Of a stretch of DNA of 64,000 nt, positions 43,234-52,573 are shown piece by piece; the first letter of the stretch is position 1, and the number at the start of each line of letters is the position of its first letter. The notes beneath the pieces were generated by a model that was not told the origin of the DNA, made no database searches, and saw nothing but the letters and a program-made list of their open reading frames with translations. Made by a program: the position numbers and the translations under genes. This stretch comes from Desulfitobacterium chlororespirans DSM 11544 (GTDB lineage: Bacteria > Bacillota > Desulfitobacteriia > Desulfitobacteriales > Desulfitobacteriaceae): assembly GCF_900143285.1 (NCBI RefSeq), contig NZ_FRDN01000006.1, positions 310,001-374,000 on the forward strand, written 5' to 3'.

Positions 43234-43292
43234 TTGACAACCAAAGTTTCCCAAATTATAATAAAATGCGAATGCGAATTATATGCATTTAA
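43234..43292 (+). promoter_or_regulatory. Zinc operon promoter with candidate Zur box
   Basis: TTGACA (43234-43239) and TATAAT (43257-43262) match consensus with a 17-bp spacer. Just downstream, AAATGC (from 43264) and GCATTT (about 43284) are inverted around GAATGCGAATTATAT, covering the transcription start. This suits a Zur repressor, whose gene is fourth in the operon. Confidence 0.7.
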
Positions 43293-43327
43293 AAAATCAT
43301 AAAAAATTCAAGGAGGGTTTATTGAAA

Positions 43328-44326
43328 ATGAAAAGACTTTGGAGTAAAATCCTAGTTGGAGGCTTGGTTCTGTTCCTGATGGCGGGGTGCAGCCAGGTGC
43401 AGAATTCTTCTTCTCCAAATACGAATGATAAGCAAACTCAAAGTGAAAAGCTATCCGTTTATACCAGTTTTTATCCAATGTATGATTTTGCGGCAAAGAT
43501 CGGCGGGGATAAGATTGCCGCAGTGAATATGGTCCCGGCCGGAATGGAGCCCCATGATTGGGAGCCTTCTGCCGCCGATATTACGGGGCTGGAAAAGGCG
43601 GATGTCTTTGTCTATAACGGAGCCGGTATGGAGCATTGGGTGGAGGATGTTCTGGAATCCCTCCAGAATAAAGCCCTGATTGCTGTGGAAGCCTCCAAAG
43701 ATATTACCCTCAGAGAGGGGCACCATAAACACGACCATGAAGATGAGCATGAAGACGAAGGAAAAGAACATGAAGAAGGGGAGGATCATGAGAACGAAGG
43801 AAAGCAATATGACCCCCATACCTGGCTCAGTCCCCTGAATGCCAAAAAGCAGATGGAGACGATTAAGGATGCTCTTGTTCAAGCCGACCCGGACAACAAG
43901 GATTATTATGAAGCCAACTATGTAAAGTACGCAGCTGATTTGGATGGGCTGGACAAAGAATTTAAGGATACTCTTGCCCCTCTGCCGAAAAAGGATATTA
44001 TTGTTTCCCATGAGGCCTTTGGCTATCTGTGCGGGGCTTACGGACTCAATCAGATTGGCATCGAAGGGCTGGCTCCTGATTCCGAACCGGATCCGGCAAG
44101 GATGGCTGAGGTGATTGAATTCGCCAAAGAGCATGAGGTTAAGGTTATTTTCTTTGAAGAGCTGGTAAGTCCGAAAGTCGCCGAGACCATTGCCAAAGCT
44201 ACCGGAGCCAAAACGGCAGTGCTCAGTCCCATTGAAGGGCTTAGTGATGAGCAGCAGGCGGCGGGAGATGATTATCTGGCCGTGATGCGTCAGAATTTGG
44301 AGGCGTTGAAAGCGGCATTGCAATAA
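43328..44326 (+). CDS. znuA: Zinc ABC transporter substrate-binding lipoprotein ZnuA
   Basis: A 333-residue lipoprotein with lipobox LMAGC (Cys21). The zinc-type hallmark is a charged His/Glu-rich loop (HHKHDHEDEHEDEGKEH and following) at about residues 132-160, next to DPHTWLSP. Other ligand regions are EPHDWEPS and VSHEAFGYLCGAYG. It captures zinc outside the membrane for ZnuCB. ATG 43328 follows AGGAGGG; a TTG at 43322 is the alternative. Confidence 0.93.
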   Translation: MKRLWSKILVGGLVLFLMAGCSQVQNSSSPNTNDKQTQSEKLSVYTSFYPMYDFAAKIGGDKIAAVNMVPAGMEPHDWEPSAADITGLEKADVFVYNGAGMEHWVEDVLESLQNKALIAVEASKDITLREGHHKHDHEDEHEDEGKEHEEGEDHENEGKQYDPHTWLSPLNAKKQMETIKDALVQADPDNKDYYEANYVKYAADLDGLDKEFKDTLAPLPKKDIIVSHEAFGYLCGAYGLNQIGIEGLAPDSEPDPARMAEVIEFAKEHEVKVIFFEELVSPKVAETIAKATGAKTAVLSPIEGLSDEQQAAGDDYLAVMRQNLEALKAALQ

Positions 44327-44336
44327 GGAGTTGTGC

Positions 44337-45113
44337 ATGTCTAACATAATAGAAATAGATGACTTAGGTTTCAGTTATGGAAATGAGCCGGTTTTTTCAA
44401 AAATCGGCTTCTCTGTTTATAAGGGAGATTTTGCCGCGATCATCGGTGCCAACGGTGCCGGCAAAAGCACCCTGCTGCGGCTTATCCTGGGAGAGCTCGT
44501 TCCCAATGCAGGCTCTGTCCGTCTGTTCGGTCAGGATAGCCGCCGGTTCAGGAACTGGCCGAAAATCGGTTATGTGCCCCAGGCCGGGCAGCACTCCAAC
44601 GCCAATTTTCCTGCTACCGCGGAGGAAATTGTCAGGGCTAATCTTTTTTCACAGATCGGGCTGCTCCGGTTCCCCGGGAAAGAGCACCGTGATAAAGTAC
44701 AGCGGGCTCTTGAGCTGGTGGGTATGGAGGGATACGCCAAGCGCATGATTGGTGAGCTTTCAGGGGGGCAGCAGCAGAGGATTATGCTGGCCAGGGTATT
44801 GGCCGGCGACCCGGAAATTATGATTCTTGATGAGCCTACCACTGGAGTGGATGCCCAAACCGTACAATCCCTCTATGAGCTGCTGGCGAGACTTAATCAG
44901 GAGAACGGGCTGACCATTGTGATGGTCACCCATGATATCAGCCGGGCGGCCAATTATGTGTCAAGGATTCTCTGTCTGGAAGAAGGCTCCCTTGTGGAAC
45001 TGGGGAAAACGCAGATCGAAGAGGAGCTTTTGCATAAGCACAAGCACCCTGGGCAGGAATTTTCGAAGGAGGGAAAAGGAAAATATGAGTGTGATTGCCA
45101 TTCTGGAATATGA
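44337..45113 (+). CDS. znuC: Zinc ABC transporter ATPase ZnuC
   Basis: A 258-residue ATPase with Walker A GANGAGKST, signature LSGGQQQR, Walker B EIMILDEP and switch MVTHDIS. The zinc/manganese-type segment GYVPQAGQHSNANFPATAEE is present. The C-terminal tail is unusual in holding HKHKH and CDCHSGI, a possible metal-binding end that arises where the gene overlaps znuB by 29 bp. ATG 44337 follows AAGGAG. Confidence 0.93.
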   Translation: MSNIIEIDDLGFSYGNEPVFSKIGFSVYKGDFAAIIGANGAGKSTLLRLILGELVPNAGSVRLFGQDSRRFRNWPKIGYVPQAGQHSNANFPATAEEIVRANLFSQIGLLRFPGKEHRDKVQRALELVGMEGYAKRMIGELSGGQQQRIMLARVLAGDPEIMILDEPTTGVDAQTVQSLYELLARLNQENGLTIVMVTHDISRAANYVSRILCLEEGSLVELGKTQIEEELLHKHKHPGQEFSKEGKGKYECDCHSGI

Positions 45114-45918
45114 TTTTATGCGCCGGGCTTTTATCGTGGGAATTCTGCTGGCCGTGATTATTCCCTGTATTGGCATCATCGTGGTCCTGAAGCGCCTCTC
45201 CATGATCGGCGATGCCTTGTCCCATACCTCTCTGGCCGGTGTGGCCGCCGGCCTGATCATGGGAATCAACCCTATACTGGGTGCGGTTACGGCCTGTATC
45301 GCCGCTGCTTTGGGCATTGAGTTTATCCGTAAAAAAATCCCCAAATTCTCAGAGATGTCCATCGCCATCGTGATGTCGGCAGGCATCGGTTTGGCCGGGG
45401 TGTTATCCGGTCATGTCAAAAATGCGGCCAATTTTAACAGCTTTTTGTTTGGAAGCATCGTATCGATCAGTGATTTTGAAATGATCCTGGTGGCAGGCAT
45501 CAGTTGTATCGTGATGCTTGCTTTCATCCTTTTGTACAAAGAGTTATTCTATATTGCCTTGGATGAAAGGGCGGCACGGCTGGCGGGCATTCCGGTGGGT
45601 GTGATCAATTTTATCTTTACCATACTGACGGCGGTAACGGTATCCGTTGCCGCCCGCACGGTGGGAGCGCTGATCGTTTCCTCAATGATGGTTGTTCCGG
45701 TGGCTTGCGCCATGCAGGTTGGCAAAAGTTATCGGCAGACGGTTATTTATGGGGTCATCTTTGCGGTTGCTTTTACAGTGACTGGATTGTTTCTATCCTA
45801 TTACCTGAAGTTGAAACCCGGGGGCACTATCGTCCTGATCGGCGTCCTCTGCCTGGTCGTGATGTTGCTTATCAAGCAAATAATTTCCATGCTTAGGCGA
45901 ACGGAGTTTAAAATGTAG
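45085..45918 (+). CDS. znuB: Zinc ABC transporter permease ZnuB
   Basis: A 277-residue ABC-3 permease with about eight helices, starting MSVIAILEYDFMRRAFIVG. LSMIGDALSHTSLAGVA is the family motif. ATG 45085 lies within the end of znuC, after AAAAGGA. It forms the membrane channel of the zinc importer. Confidence 0.93.
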   Translation: MSVIAILEYDFMRRAFIVGILLAVIIPCIGIIVVLKRLSMIGDALSHTSLAGVAAGLIMGINPILGAVTACIAAALGIEFIRKKIPKFSEMSIAIVMSAGIGLAGVLSGHVKNAANFNSFLFGSIVSISDFEMILVAGISCIVMLAFILLYKELFYIALDERAARLAGIPVGVINFIFTILTAVTVSVAARTVGALIVSSMMVVPVACAMQVGKSYRQTVIYGVIFAVAFTVTGLFLSYYLKLKPGGTIVLIGVLCLVVMLLIKQIISMLRRTEFKM

Positions 45919-45964
45919 CCCGTATATTCTATAATTAATGCAGTTATTGAAAGAGGTGATGATC

Positions 45965-46378
45965 ATGAAAGAAGTAAACAATAACTGGCCTGCCGGTGTC
46001 AAAAGAACCAAACCGCGGGAGAGTGTACTTTCTGTCCTTGAGCATGCCCCCAAGCCTCTCAGTGCTGTGGAGATCTGTTCCGAGATCGAAAAAGAAGGGG
46101 AAGCCCCCTGGCTGTCCACCATTTATCGGATACTGGAGCTTTTTGTCAAGAAAGGCGTAGTTGTTAAAATTGCCGTGCTGAACAATGAGATGGCCCTTTA
46201 TGAACTGAACCGTTTTCAGCATAAGCATTACGCCATCTGTTTGGGCTGCCATAAAATTGTCACGATGAATAATTGCCCGATGGAGAAATTTATCCCGAAA
46301 ATCGAGGATGATGATTTCCGGGTGCTGGGCCATAATTTAGAAGTGTACGGCTACTGCCGGGAATGCTCTGTTAAATAA
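45965..46378 (+). CDS. zur: Fur family zinc-responsive regulator (Zur-like)
   Basis: A 137-residue Fur family repressor. The winged helix (SAVEICSEIEKEGEAPWLST, then IYRILELFVKKGVV) is followed by the metal region ELNRFQHKHYAICLGCHKIV and the second Cys pair CRECSVK, forming the structural Cys4 zinc site. Its place directly after znuB argues for Zur rather than Fur or PerR. ATG 45965 has AGAGGTGA 5 bp upstream; an in-frame ATG at 45959 is possible. Confidence 0.88.
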   Translation: MKEVNNNWPAGVKRTKPRESVLSVLEHAPKPLSAVEICSEIEKEGEAPWLSTIYRILELFVKKGVVVKIAVLNNEMALYELNRFQHKHYAICLGCHKIVTMNNCPMEKFIPKIEDDDFRVLGHNLEVYGYCRECSVK

Positions 46379-46463
46379 TAATGCAGACCCTCACCTGATT
46401 TCAGGCTTATTTCCTGTGTACAGGCATATAGTTTATAGATAGAAAAATAAGAGGAGGGTATCG

Positions 46464-47474
46464 ATGGGGACAGAAATCTATATTATTTCCGGGTTTCTGG
46501 GAGTAGGCAAAACCACCTTAATCCAAAAAATGCTTAAAGAGGCATTCCAGGGGGAAAAAGTAGTTCTGATCGAAAATGATTTCGGTGAGATCAGCGTCGA
46601 TGCGGCCTTGCTTAAATCAGGCGGTGTGGAAGTCAAAGAAATCAGTGCCGGGTGCATTTGCTGCAGCCTTTCCGGCGATTTCGTGAAAGCCCTTAAAGAT
46701 CTTTTGCTCCGTTTTCACCCTGATAAAATTATTATTGAGCCTTCCGGTGTCGGCAAGCTTTCCGATGTTATGAAAGCTTGTTCCGATCCGCGTATTGTAC
46801 TCAATGCCAAAGTGCAGGGCAAAATTACGGTGGTGGATGTGAAACGCTGCCAAATGCACCTCGATAACTTTGGCGAATTTTTCGAAGATCAGATTCGCAA
46901 CGCCGATGTGGTTGTGTTCAGCCGCACGGAAAGTTTCCCCTCCAAAATAGGGGATGGGGAAAAAATAATCAAAAAGCTGAACCCTCACGGAAGGGTCCTG
47001 ACCAAGCCGTGGTCTCAAATCAATACGGCGGAACTTTTAAATCCCCGGAGCCACAAGTCTACAGGCCGGTGCTGCCATGGTCATAATGACAATAATCATG
47101 ATGGTGATCATCATCATGACCATCACCATCACCATCACCATCATCGCCATGACCATGCAGCGGACTGCGGCCACCCAGAGGGGTGTGAACATAACAGCCG
47201 GGCGGAAGATGTCTTTGATACCGTCACTATCCGGACAAAGCGGGTATTCGATACTGAAGATTTAAAGGCCAAGGTCGTGAAAATGGAGAACAGTGCCAAG
47301 GGAACGATCCTGCGGGCTAAAGGGATCGTCCGCGGCTCCAAGGGTTATTTAAACCTGCAATATCTCCCCGGGGATATTCGGATTACAGGCTGCCAGGCCA
47401 GGGGTGATATGCTCTGCATCATCGGCCGCAACCTCAACCGGCAGGAGCTGTGCGCCATTTTTAGCGGGGAGTGA
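46464..47474 (+). CDS. COG0523 GTPase, putative zinc metallochaperone with His-rich tract
   Basis: A 336-residue G3E-family GTPase. Walker A GFLGVGKTT (10-18), the metal motif GCICC (Cys64, Cys66, Cys67) and the switch region EPSGVGKLSD are intact. A tract of Asp and at least a dozen His residues (about 205-235, DHHHDHHHHHHHHRHDH) lies between the GTPase and the CobW C-terminal domain. Such proteins deliver zinc to client enzymes under zinc starvation (ZNG1/YeiR type). The position after zur supports zinc as the metal. GAGGAGGG precedes the ATG. Confidence 0.9.
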   Translation: MGTEIYIISGFLGVGKTTLIQKMLKEAFQGEKVVLIENDFGEISVDAALLKSGGVEVKEISAGCICCSLSGDFVKALKDLLLRFHPDKIIIEPSGVGKLSDVMKACSDPRIVLNAKVQGKITVVDVKRCQMHLDNFGEFFEDQIRNADVVVFSRTESFPSKIGDGEKIIKKLNPHGRVLTKPWSQINTAELLNPRSHKSTGRCCHGHNDNNHDGDHHHDHHHHHHHHRHDHAADCGHPEGCEHNSRAEDVFDTVTIRTKRVFDTEDLKAKVVKMENSAKGTILRAKGIVRGSKGYLNLQYLPGDIRITGCQARGDMLCIIGRNLNRQELCAIFSGE

Positions 47475-47478
47475 TGGG

Positions 47479-49053
47479 ATGGCGATACCGGTTTATGTAG
47501 TGACCGGCTTCCTGGATGCCGGCAAGACGACCTTTTTGAATAATCTGTTGAACAAGTATAGCTGGCGGGATGTCAGGACCTTTGTCATCCAGTTCGAGTC
47601 CGGTGAAGAGGAGTTTCAGGCACGGCATCTCAATTGCTATAAGCTTAACGTCCCCAAGAAAATTTTAGAGCAGCGGCCCGAGCAAATCGTCGAACGAATC
47701 TGCAGCAGCATAGAGGAGCGCCGGTTTGATGAGATTTGGATTGAGTGGAATGGCGTCGTTCCCTTTGCAGAGCTGCAGGCGTTGTTTTTGCATCCCTCCC
47801 TGCGGAGCCTCTGCCAAATTCAAAAAATGGTGCATATTGCCGATGGGGAGAACATAGAAAACCTGTTGGGCAGGACGGGAGCCTCTTTGCCGGAACAGAT
47901 TGCCAACAGCGATTTTGTCGTGATGCGCAATGTGGATTCGGCGGGTACTTACCGCCGGATTCGGCGCCTCGTCAACGGGATCAATCCCGGTGTCCCCCTC
48001 TATAAGGTAAAAGAGTATCATGATTTCTATAAACAGCTTTTCGGGAAGAAGGAGCATCCGGTCAATCTTTTTTTGATCATGGTTATCGCCATGAGCGCCC
48101 TGTACTTCATGGCCAAGCCGGTCCTGGAGGGGGCGAAGATCCCGGTCAACACCATTGTCAATGTATTCTTGGGGATTATCCTGCAAGCAGTCCCTTTTTT
48201 ATTGATTGGGGTACTGCTTTCCTCCGCCATTCAGGTCTTTATCCCCCAAAGCTTTATTGAGCGCCGCTTTCCCAAATCCATTGGCATGGGCATGCTGGTG
48301 GCCATTCTGGGGGGCTTCTGCCTGCCGGTCTGCGACTGCGCTTCCATTCCCGTTTTCCGGAGTCTGGTTCGCCGGGGGATTCCCCTCCCGGTGGCCGTCA
48401 CCTTTATGACCGCTACCCCGGTGATCAATCCGGTGGTGATCGTGTCCACCTATTATGCTTTCAGTGGCAATACGGGGATCGTGGTCGGGCGGATTTTCTT
48501 TGGTATTGTAGCTGCTGTCCTGATCGGGCTGACCATGGGTTTCTGGCCGCCCAAGGGTTCTGTTTTGGCCGGGGGGGCTTTTGACAGGCTTTTATGCAGC
48601 TGCGGCTGTTACGATGATGCTGAGTCCATCACAACCTTCAAGGGGAAAGCCGGTCTGTTCCTCCGTCATTCCCAAGCGGAATTCTTCGGTGTCGGCAAAT
48701 ATTTAGTGATGGGAAGCTTTATCGCGGCCCTGTTTCAGGTCATGGGAACCGGGCTGTTTACCAAGGCCCAGGATGGGGCGGGATTGGCGGTTTCCATTTT
48801 AATTATGATGGTGATGGCCTTCGTGCTTTCCCTATGCTCCTCCTCCGACGCGATTATCGCCCGCAGTCTTGCCAATCAGTTCCCTATGGGCGCAATTATG
48901 GGCTTTCTGGTCTTTGGGCCGATGATGGATATAAAAAATGTCATGATGCTCTCTTCGGGATTTTCCAAACCTTTCATCGGCAGATTATTGCTGACGTCCT
49001 TGAGTATATGTTTTGTTTTAGTCTTTCTGTTTTTTAATTGGGGAGGGATGTAA
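47479..49053 (+). CDS. CobW-like GTPase fused to a YraQ/UPF0718-type permease
   Basis: A 525-residue fusion. Residues 1-190 are a G3E GTPase domain with Walker A GFLDAGKTT (10-18), but the CxCC metal motif is absent (a lone Cys in RHLNCYKLNVPK). From about 198 a membrane permease follows with eight or more helices; its hallmark GGFCLPVCDCASIPVFRSL and the matching later helix LCSSSDAIIARSLA are those of UPF0718/YraQ. No stop or frameshift breaks the join. It may couple GTP hydrolysis to movement of a metal or thiol-bound ligand. Start at ATG 47479 after GGGGAG. Confidence 0.85.
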   Translation: MAIPVYVVTGFLDAGKTTFLNNLLNKYSWRDVRTFVIQFESGEEEFQARHLNCYKLNVPKKILEQRPEQIVERICSSIEERRFDEIWIEWNGVVPFAELQALFLHPSLRSLCQIQKMVHIADGENIENLLGRTGASLPEQIANSDFVVMRNVDSAGTYRRIRRLVNGINPGVPLYKVKEYHDFYKQLFGKKEHPVNLFLIMVIAMSALYFMAKPVLEGAKIPVNTIVNVFLGIILQAVPFLLIGVLLSSAIQVFIPQSFIERRFPKSIGMGMLVAILGGFCLPVCDCASIPVFRSLVRRGIPLPVAVTFMTATPVINPVVIVSTYYAFSGNTGIVVGRIFFGIVAAVLIGLTMGFWPPKGSVLAGGAFDRLLCSCGCYDDAESITTFKGKAGLFLRHSQAEFFGVGKYLVMGSFIAALFQVMGTGLFTKAQDGAGLAVSILIMMVMAFVLSLCSSSDAIIARSLANQFPMGAIMGFLVFGPMMDIKNVMMLSSGFSKPFIGRLLLTSLSICFVLVFLFFNWGGM

Positions 49054-49054
49054 C

Positions 49055-49969
49055 ATGCCGGCCAAGGCATTTAATCCTCAGATCTTTCTGGAGTTCTTAT
49101 GCTATTGTGCTTTTGGAGGATTGATCTTTTATTTGGTAAGCAGTGAAAAGTATCTTACTTATGTCACACCCCGGCTGAAGCCCTATCTTTATTTTACGTC
49201 CATCGTCATGGGTGTGTGGGCTTTGACCGCCCTGGGCAGATTGTTTCGCCCCCAGCATAAACTACGCTCCGCCCACTGCTTTGTGTTGGTGATCCCCATC
49301 GTATTGCTGTTGCTTCCCCATGCTCCTGTCAGCGCGTCCAATCTTTCCGGCAATTATATCGGCGGCAGCGCTTTTTTCAACCGTTCCGGCCAAAGCGCTT
49401 TGGGTATGCTCCCCAAGCAAGCTGCAGTGAAGGATTCTGCAGAAGAGGGTACGGGTTCTCCTGGCGGCCTGTCTATTACTATAGAGGATGCTTCATCCCC
49501 GGAAGATAAGGTACAGGCTGAAATCATCCAGGAACCCCTTGGCGAGTTGCCGGTGGGTGCCTATTCCTCGGAGCTGCCTGGTTTGGATATGGGGAATAAA
49601 AAAATCACCGTGGCCCATGAAGACTTCAGCATGTGGATTACGGAAATGTACACCAATATGAAGCAATATCAAGGGTATACAGTGGTTATGACGGGATTTG
49701 TTTTCAAAGATCCTGAATTCCTTAAGGAAGATGAATTTGTGCCGGCCCGCCTGATGATGTCCTGCTGTGTTGGGGATTTAGCGCCTGCCGGGATACTCTG
49801 TAAATACGATCAGGCTGACCAGCTGCAGGCAGAGTCGTGGGTGACGGTTGAAGGAACCCTTACTCAGGGACAGTATGAGTATGATGGTGTCCTTTCTGAT
49901 GAACCCCAGATTAGGGTAACGAAAATTACACCGGCAGAGGCTGTGGAGGGCTATATTTATCCTTATTAA
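49055..49969 (+). CDS. TIGR03943/YcgQ-like membrane protein, partner of the permease
   Basis: A 304-residue protein with two or three N-terminal helices, then an exported region. The conserved C-terminal domain reads MTGFVFKDPEF, LMMSCCVGDLAPAGILCKYD and WVTVEGTL. YcgQ-type proteins are encoded next to YcgR/YraQ-type permeases, as here. The double cysteine in MMSCC may bind metal. It starts 1 bp after the fusion gene, so the two are surely co-translated. Confidence 0.88.
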   Translation: MPAKAFNPQIFLEFLCYCAFGGLIFYLVSSEKYLTYVTPRLKPYLYFTSIVMGVWALTALGRLFRPQHKLRSAHCFVLVIPIVLLLLPHAPVSASNLSGNYIGGSAFFNRSGQSALGMLPKQAAVKDSAEEGTGSPGGLSITIEDASSPEDKVQAEIIQEPLGELPVGAYSSELPGLDMGNKKITVAHEDFSMWITEMYTNMKQYQGYTVVMTGFVFKDPEFLKEDEFVPARLMMSCCVGDLAPAGILCKYDQADQLQAESWVTVEGTLTQGQYEYDGVLSDEPQIRVTKITPAEAVEGYIYPY

Positions 49970-50076
49970 TCTCTAATTTTTCGACATTTGTTTTCCTTAT
50001 TATGGATTAAATTTCGTTGTTATTTGCCTGTGAATCGATTAAAATCATCTTGAAAGGAATTTCAGGAGGAATTAAT

Positions 50077-50247
50077 GTGGAAAAGAGGTTATTAAAGAAA
50101 ATCGAGGCACTTCGCAAGAAATTAAATCGATATGCAACGACACACAGCTTAGTTGATGCAAGAGTTGTCGAGTTAAGCCAAGAGCTGGATCACCTTTTGA
50201 ATCAATATCAGCGTTTGAATAAATACAGACAGCTGTCTTTTTGGTGA
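50077..50247 (+). CDS. Spo0E-like aspartyl-phosphate phosphatase
   Basis: A 56-residue two-helix protein with the family core VVELSQELDHLLNQYQRL (SxxLDxxI/L). Spo0E-type enzymes dephosphorylate Spo0A and delay sporulation. GTG 50077 is chosen for the AGGAGGA at 6 bp; the frame is open upstream but without a ribosome site. It has its own spacer before tRNA-Ser. Confidence 0.82.
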   Translation: MEKRLLKKIEALRKKLNRYATTHSLVDARVVELSQELDHLLNQYQRLNKYRQLSFW

Positions 50248-50263
50248 TTTTATTCGTCTTTTA

Positions 50264-50292
50264 TTGACATGTCCTGAATGTTAGCTTATAAT
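50264..50292 (+). promoter_or_regulatory. Promoter of tRNA-Ser(GGA)
   Basis: TTGACA (50264-50269) and TATAAT (50287-50292), both perfect consensus, spaced 17 bp. Confidence 0.85.
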
Positions 50293-50337
50293 AAGCTTCG
50301 TCACCAAATTTCATAGTCTTTTTGACAAGACGAACAC

Positions 50338-50427
50338 GGAGAGGTGGCTGAGTGGTCGAAGGCGCTCGCCTGGAAAGCGAGTACATGGGCAACTGTGTCG
50401 AGGGTTCAAATCCCTCTCTCTCCGCCA
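50338..50427 (+). tRNA. tRNA-Ser (anticodon GGA)
   Basis: Acceptor GGAGAGG pairs with TCTCTCC (one G-U). The anticodon arm CTCGC-CTGGAAA-GCGAG gives GGA (reads UCC/UCU). It has a long variable arm and T loop TTCAAAT. CCA is encoded at 50425-50427. Confidence 0.97.
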
Positions 50428-50498
50428 TAAAATGCAATTTAGCCAAGTTGGATTCGTTCGCATTCGACTTTGGCTTTTTATTTTGTTATAATTGATTT

Positions 50499-50765
50499 GG
50501 CCGTGCTAGACGGGGAGGTAGCGGATCCTTGTACTCGCAACCCGCTTTAGCGAGGTGGAATTCCTGCATAAGGGCAGCGTTTGTGGAGCGGCCGGGGCTA
50601 ATTGTGATGATGTCTGGGTCTTGCGCAACAGAGCACTTCGAACCGTGTCAGGTCCTGACGGAAGCAGCACTAAGGAGCAAACTCTGTGTGCCGGAAGGTC
50701 GCCTAGGCTGAGCAGTGAATCCCGGATTCGTCCGGAAGCGTCTGTTCGAGTAAAGGTGCACGGCC
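50499..50765 (+). ncRNA. ffs: Signal recognition particle RNA (large bacterial type)
   Basis: A 267-nt RNA whose ends GGCCGTGC (50499-50506) and GCACGGCC (50758-50765) close the Alu-side helix. The conserved S-domain is GTGTCAGGTCCTGACGGAAG followed by CAGCACTAAGGAG. TATAAT at 50487-50492 puts the transcription start at the first base. The dnaX-ybaB-recR neighbours match the B. subtilis scr locus. Confidence 0.93.
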
Positions 50766-50785
50766 TTAAATATTTATCATATAAA

Positions 50786-50809
50786 GGTGGTCTAAGACCA
50801 TCTTTTTTT
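50786..50809 (+). terminator. Terminator of SRP RNA
   Basis: GGTGGTC (50786-50792) pairs with GACCATC (50796-50802, one G-U), followed by seven T. Confidence 0.9.
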
Positions 50810-50886
50810 CCACTATCAACATTCATGCAGCTTGGACTGGACCACAGAATCTACTTCCGAGGGAGTATAGCGGAAGGGGGATCCCA

Positions 50887-52551
50887 ATGGCTTATTTGGC
50901 TTTATACCGCGAATGGAGACCGAAGAATTTCAAAGATATGGTAGGGCAGGACCATGTCACCAAGACGCTGACCAATGCCCTTATGCAGAGCAAAGTAGCC
51001 CATGCCTACCTTTTCAGCGGACCGAGAGGAACGGGTAAAACCACTACGGCAAAGGTCTTGGCCAAGGCTTTAAATTGTGAGCGCCGGGATGGGGTTGAAC
51101 CCTGCAATCAATGTGACTTTTGTCTGAGCATCGATCAAGGAAGCGCCATGGAGGTCTTTGAGATCGACGCGGCCTCCAACCGGGGTATCGATGAAATCCG
51201 TGATTTGCGGGATAAGGTTCGCCTCAGTGCCGGAGAAAGCAAATATAAGGTTTACATTATTGATGAAGTTCATATGTTAACCACCGAAGCTTTCAACGCC
51301 CTTCTCAAAACCCTGGAGGAACCTCCTGAGCGGGTGGTATTTATTCTGGCCACCACGGAGGTACATAAAATTCCCTTAACCATTCTTTCCCGGGTGCAAC
51401 GCTTTGAATTTCACCGGATTCCTTTGGAACAGATTCATAGCCATTTAGATAAGGTGTGCCAAACCATCGGCCGGGATGTGGAGCCGGAAGCCCTCCAGAT
51501 TATTGCCCAAAAATCGGAGGGTGGGCTGAGAGATGCCTTGAGTATTTTGGATCAGTGCCTCTTGCTGGATGGGAAACTGGGAGTAGAGCAGGTCTATCAG
51601 GTCCTGGGTATGGTTGGTGAAGAATTCAGCTCCCAGCTTGTGGATCACCTCCTGACCGGTGACTATGCTAAGGCCTTGGGATGTTTAGGGGAAGGCATCA
51701 ATCAGGGGATGGATCCCAGACAGATCATCCGCGAGCTGCTGGATTATCTGCGGCAGGCCTTGCTCTATGCTTCAACTCAAGCCTTTCCTCAGATTGCGCC
51801 TCATCTTAGAGAGCATTTGGCTTACCAATGCCAAAAGCTGGGGCTCAAAACCCTCTTGCAATGGATAGGGATTTTGCTGCAGGGGGAAAGTCAGTTAAAA
51901 TATGCCGCTAATGCCCGTTTAGCGGCGGAACTTCTCTTGGTTCAGGTGATTTATGACTCTCAGCCCGGTTATAGCAAGGAATCTCCCCAAGTTCTGGAAC
52001 GCTTGCAGGAATTGGAGGAGGAGATCAAGAATCTTTCTTCAGGGAAGAGCCGCCAGGAAAGCAAAGGAGAACCACCCAAAAAGCTTACGGAGAGAAGCTC
52101 AGAGCCGCCGGGTCACAAAAAGCCTGAATTACCCCCCCTCCAGGATAAACCGGTAATTCTCCAAGGGGGAGAAACCTCTCCTCTGTCCATTGAACAGGTT
52201 CAAGGCCGCTGGGGAGATATTTTAGAGCAAGTAAGAAAACGCAAAAAATCCACCCATGCTTTTTTGATGGAAGGCAAGCCTGTTGAATTGGATGGAGATA
52301 GTCTGGTTATCGTATTTAAGGAAGGTCTATCTTTCCACCGGGATAAGGTCAATCAGAAGGAAAACCGAGAAACCATCGAAGAGGTTCTCCAAAGTATCCT
52401 GGGCAAAGCCTATCGGTTGCAAAGTCTCCTGGAAAATGAATATGGAAAAGACCCTAAGGATTCAGAACAAGTTGAAAAAGCCAAGGAAAATCCGATGATC
52501 AAAAAAGCGGCCGATTTATTTGGGGCGGATTTATTGATTGTTGAAGAATAA
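50887..52551 (+). CDS. dnaX: DNA polymerase III gamma/tau subunit
   Basis: A 554-residue clamp-loader ATPase. Walker [10 protein letters not shown] (45-53), the zinc cysteines 64, 73, 76 and 79, the Walker B-type [10 protein letters not shown] and sensor 1 ILATTE are present. A proline- and charge-rich linker (about 375-425) leads to the tau-specific C-terminal domain. No A-run slippage site for gamma was noticed. It overlaps no other real gene; ybaB starts 22 bp after it. Confidence 0.96.
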   Translation: MAYLALYREWRPKNFKDMVGQDHVTKTLTNALMQSKVAHAYLFSGPRGTGKTTTAKVLAKALNCERRDGVEPCNQCDFCLSIDQGSAMEVFEIDAASNRGIDEIRDLRDKVRLSAGESKYKVYIIDEVHMLTTEAFNALLKTLEEPPERVVFILATTEVHKIPLTILSRVQRFEFHRIPLEQIHSHLDKVCQTIGRDVEPEALQIIAQKSEGGLRDALSILDQCLLLDGKLGVEQVYQVLGMVGEEFSSQLVDHLLTGDYAKALGCLGEGINQGMDPRQIIRELLDYLRQALLYASTQAFPQIAPHLREHLAYQCQKLGLKTLLQWIGILLQGESQLKYAANARLAAELLLVQVIYDSQPGYSKESPQVLERLQELEEEIKNLSSGKSRQESKGEPPKKLTERSSEPPGHKKPELPPLQDKPVILQGGETSPLSIEQVQGRWGDILEQVRKRKKSTHAFLMEGKPVELDGDSLVIVFKEGLSFHRDKVNQKENRETIEEVLQSILGKAYRLQSLLENEYGKDPKDSEQVEKAKENPMIKKAADLFGADLLIVEE

Positions 52552-52573
52552 TAGTGTAAGGAGTGTAGTTGAA

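Noticed and set aside
47090-47160. CATCAC/CATGAC tandem triplets looking like a microsatellite or CRISPR-like repeat
   Set aside because: They encode the His-rich tract of the COG0523 GTPase in frame; no spacers and no cas genes.
50525-50944. Overlapping + and - strand frames in 50.5-50.9 kb
   Set aside because: They lie within SRP RNA and its terminator; the RNA explains the sequence.
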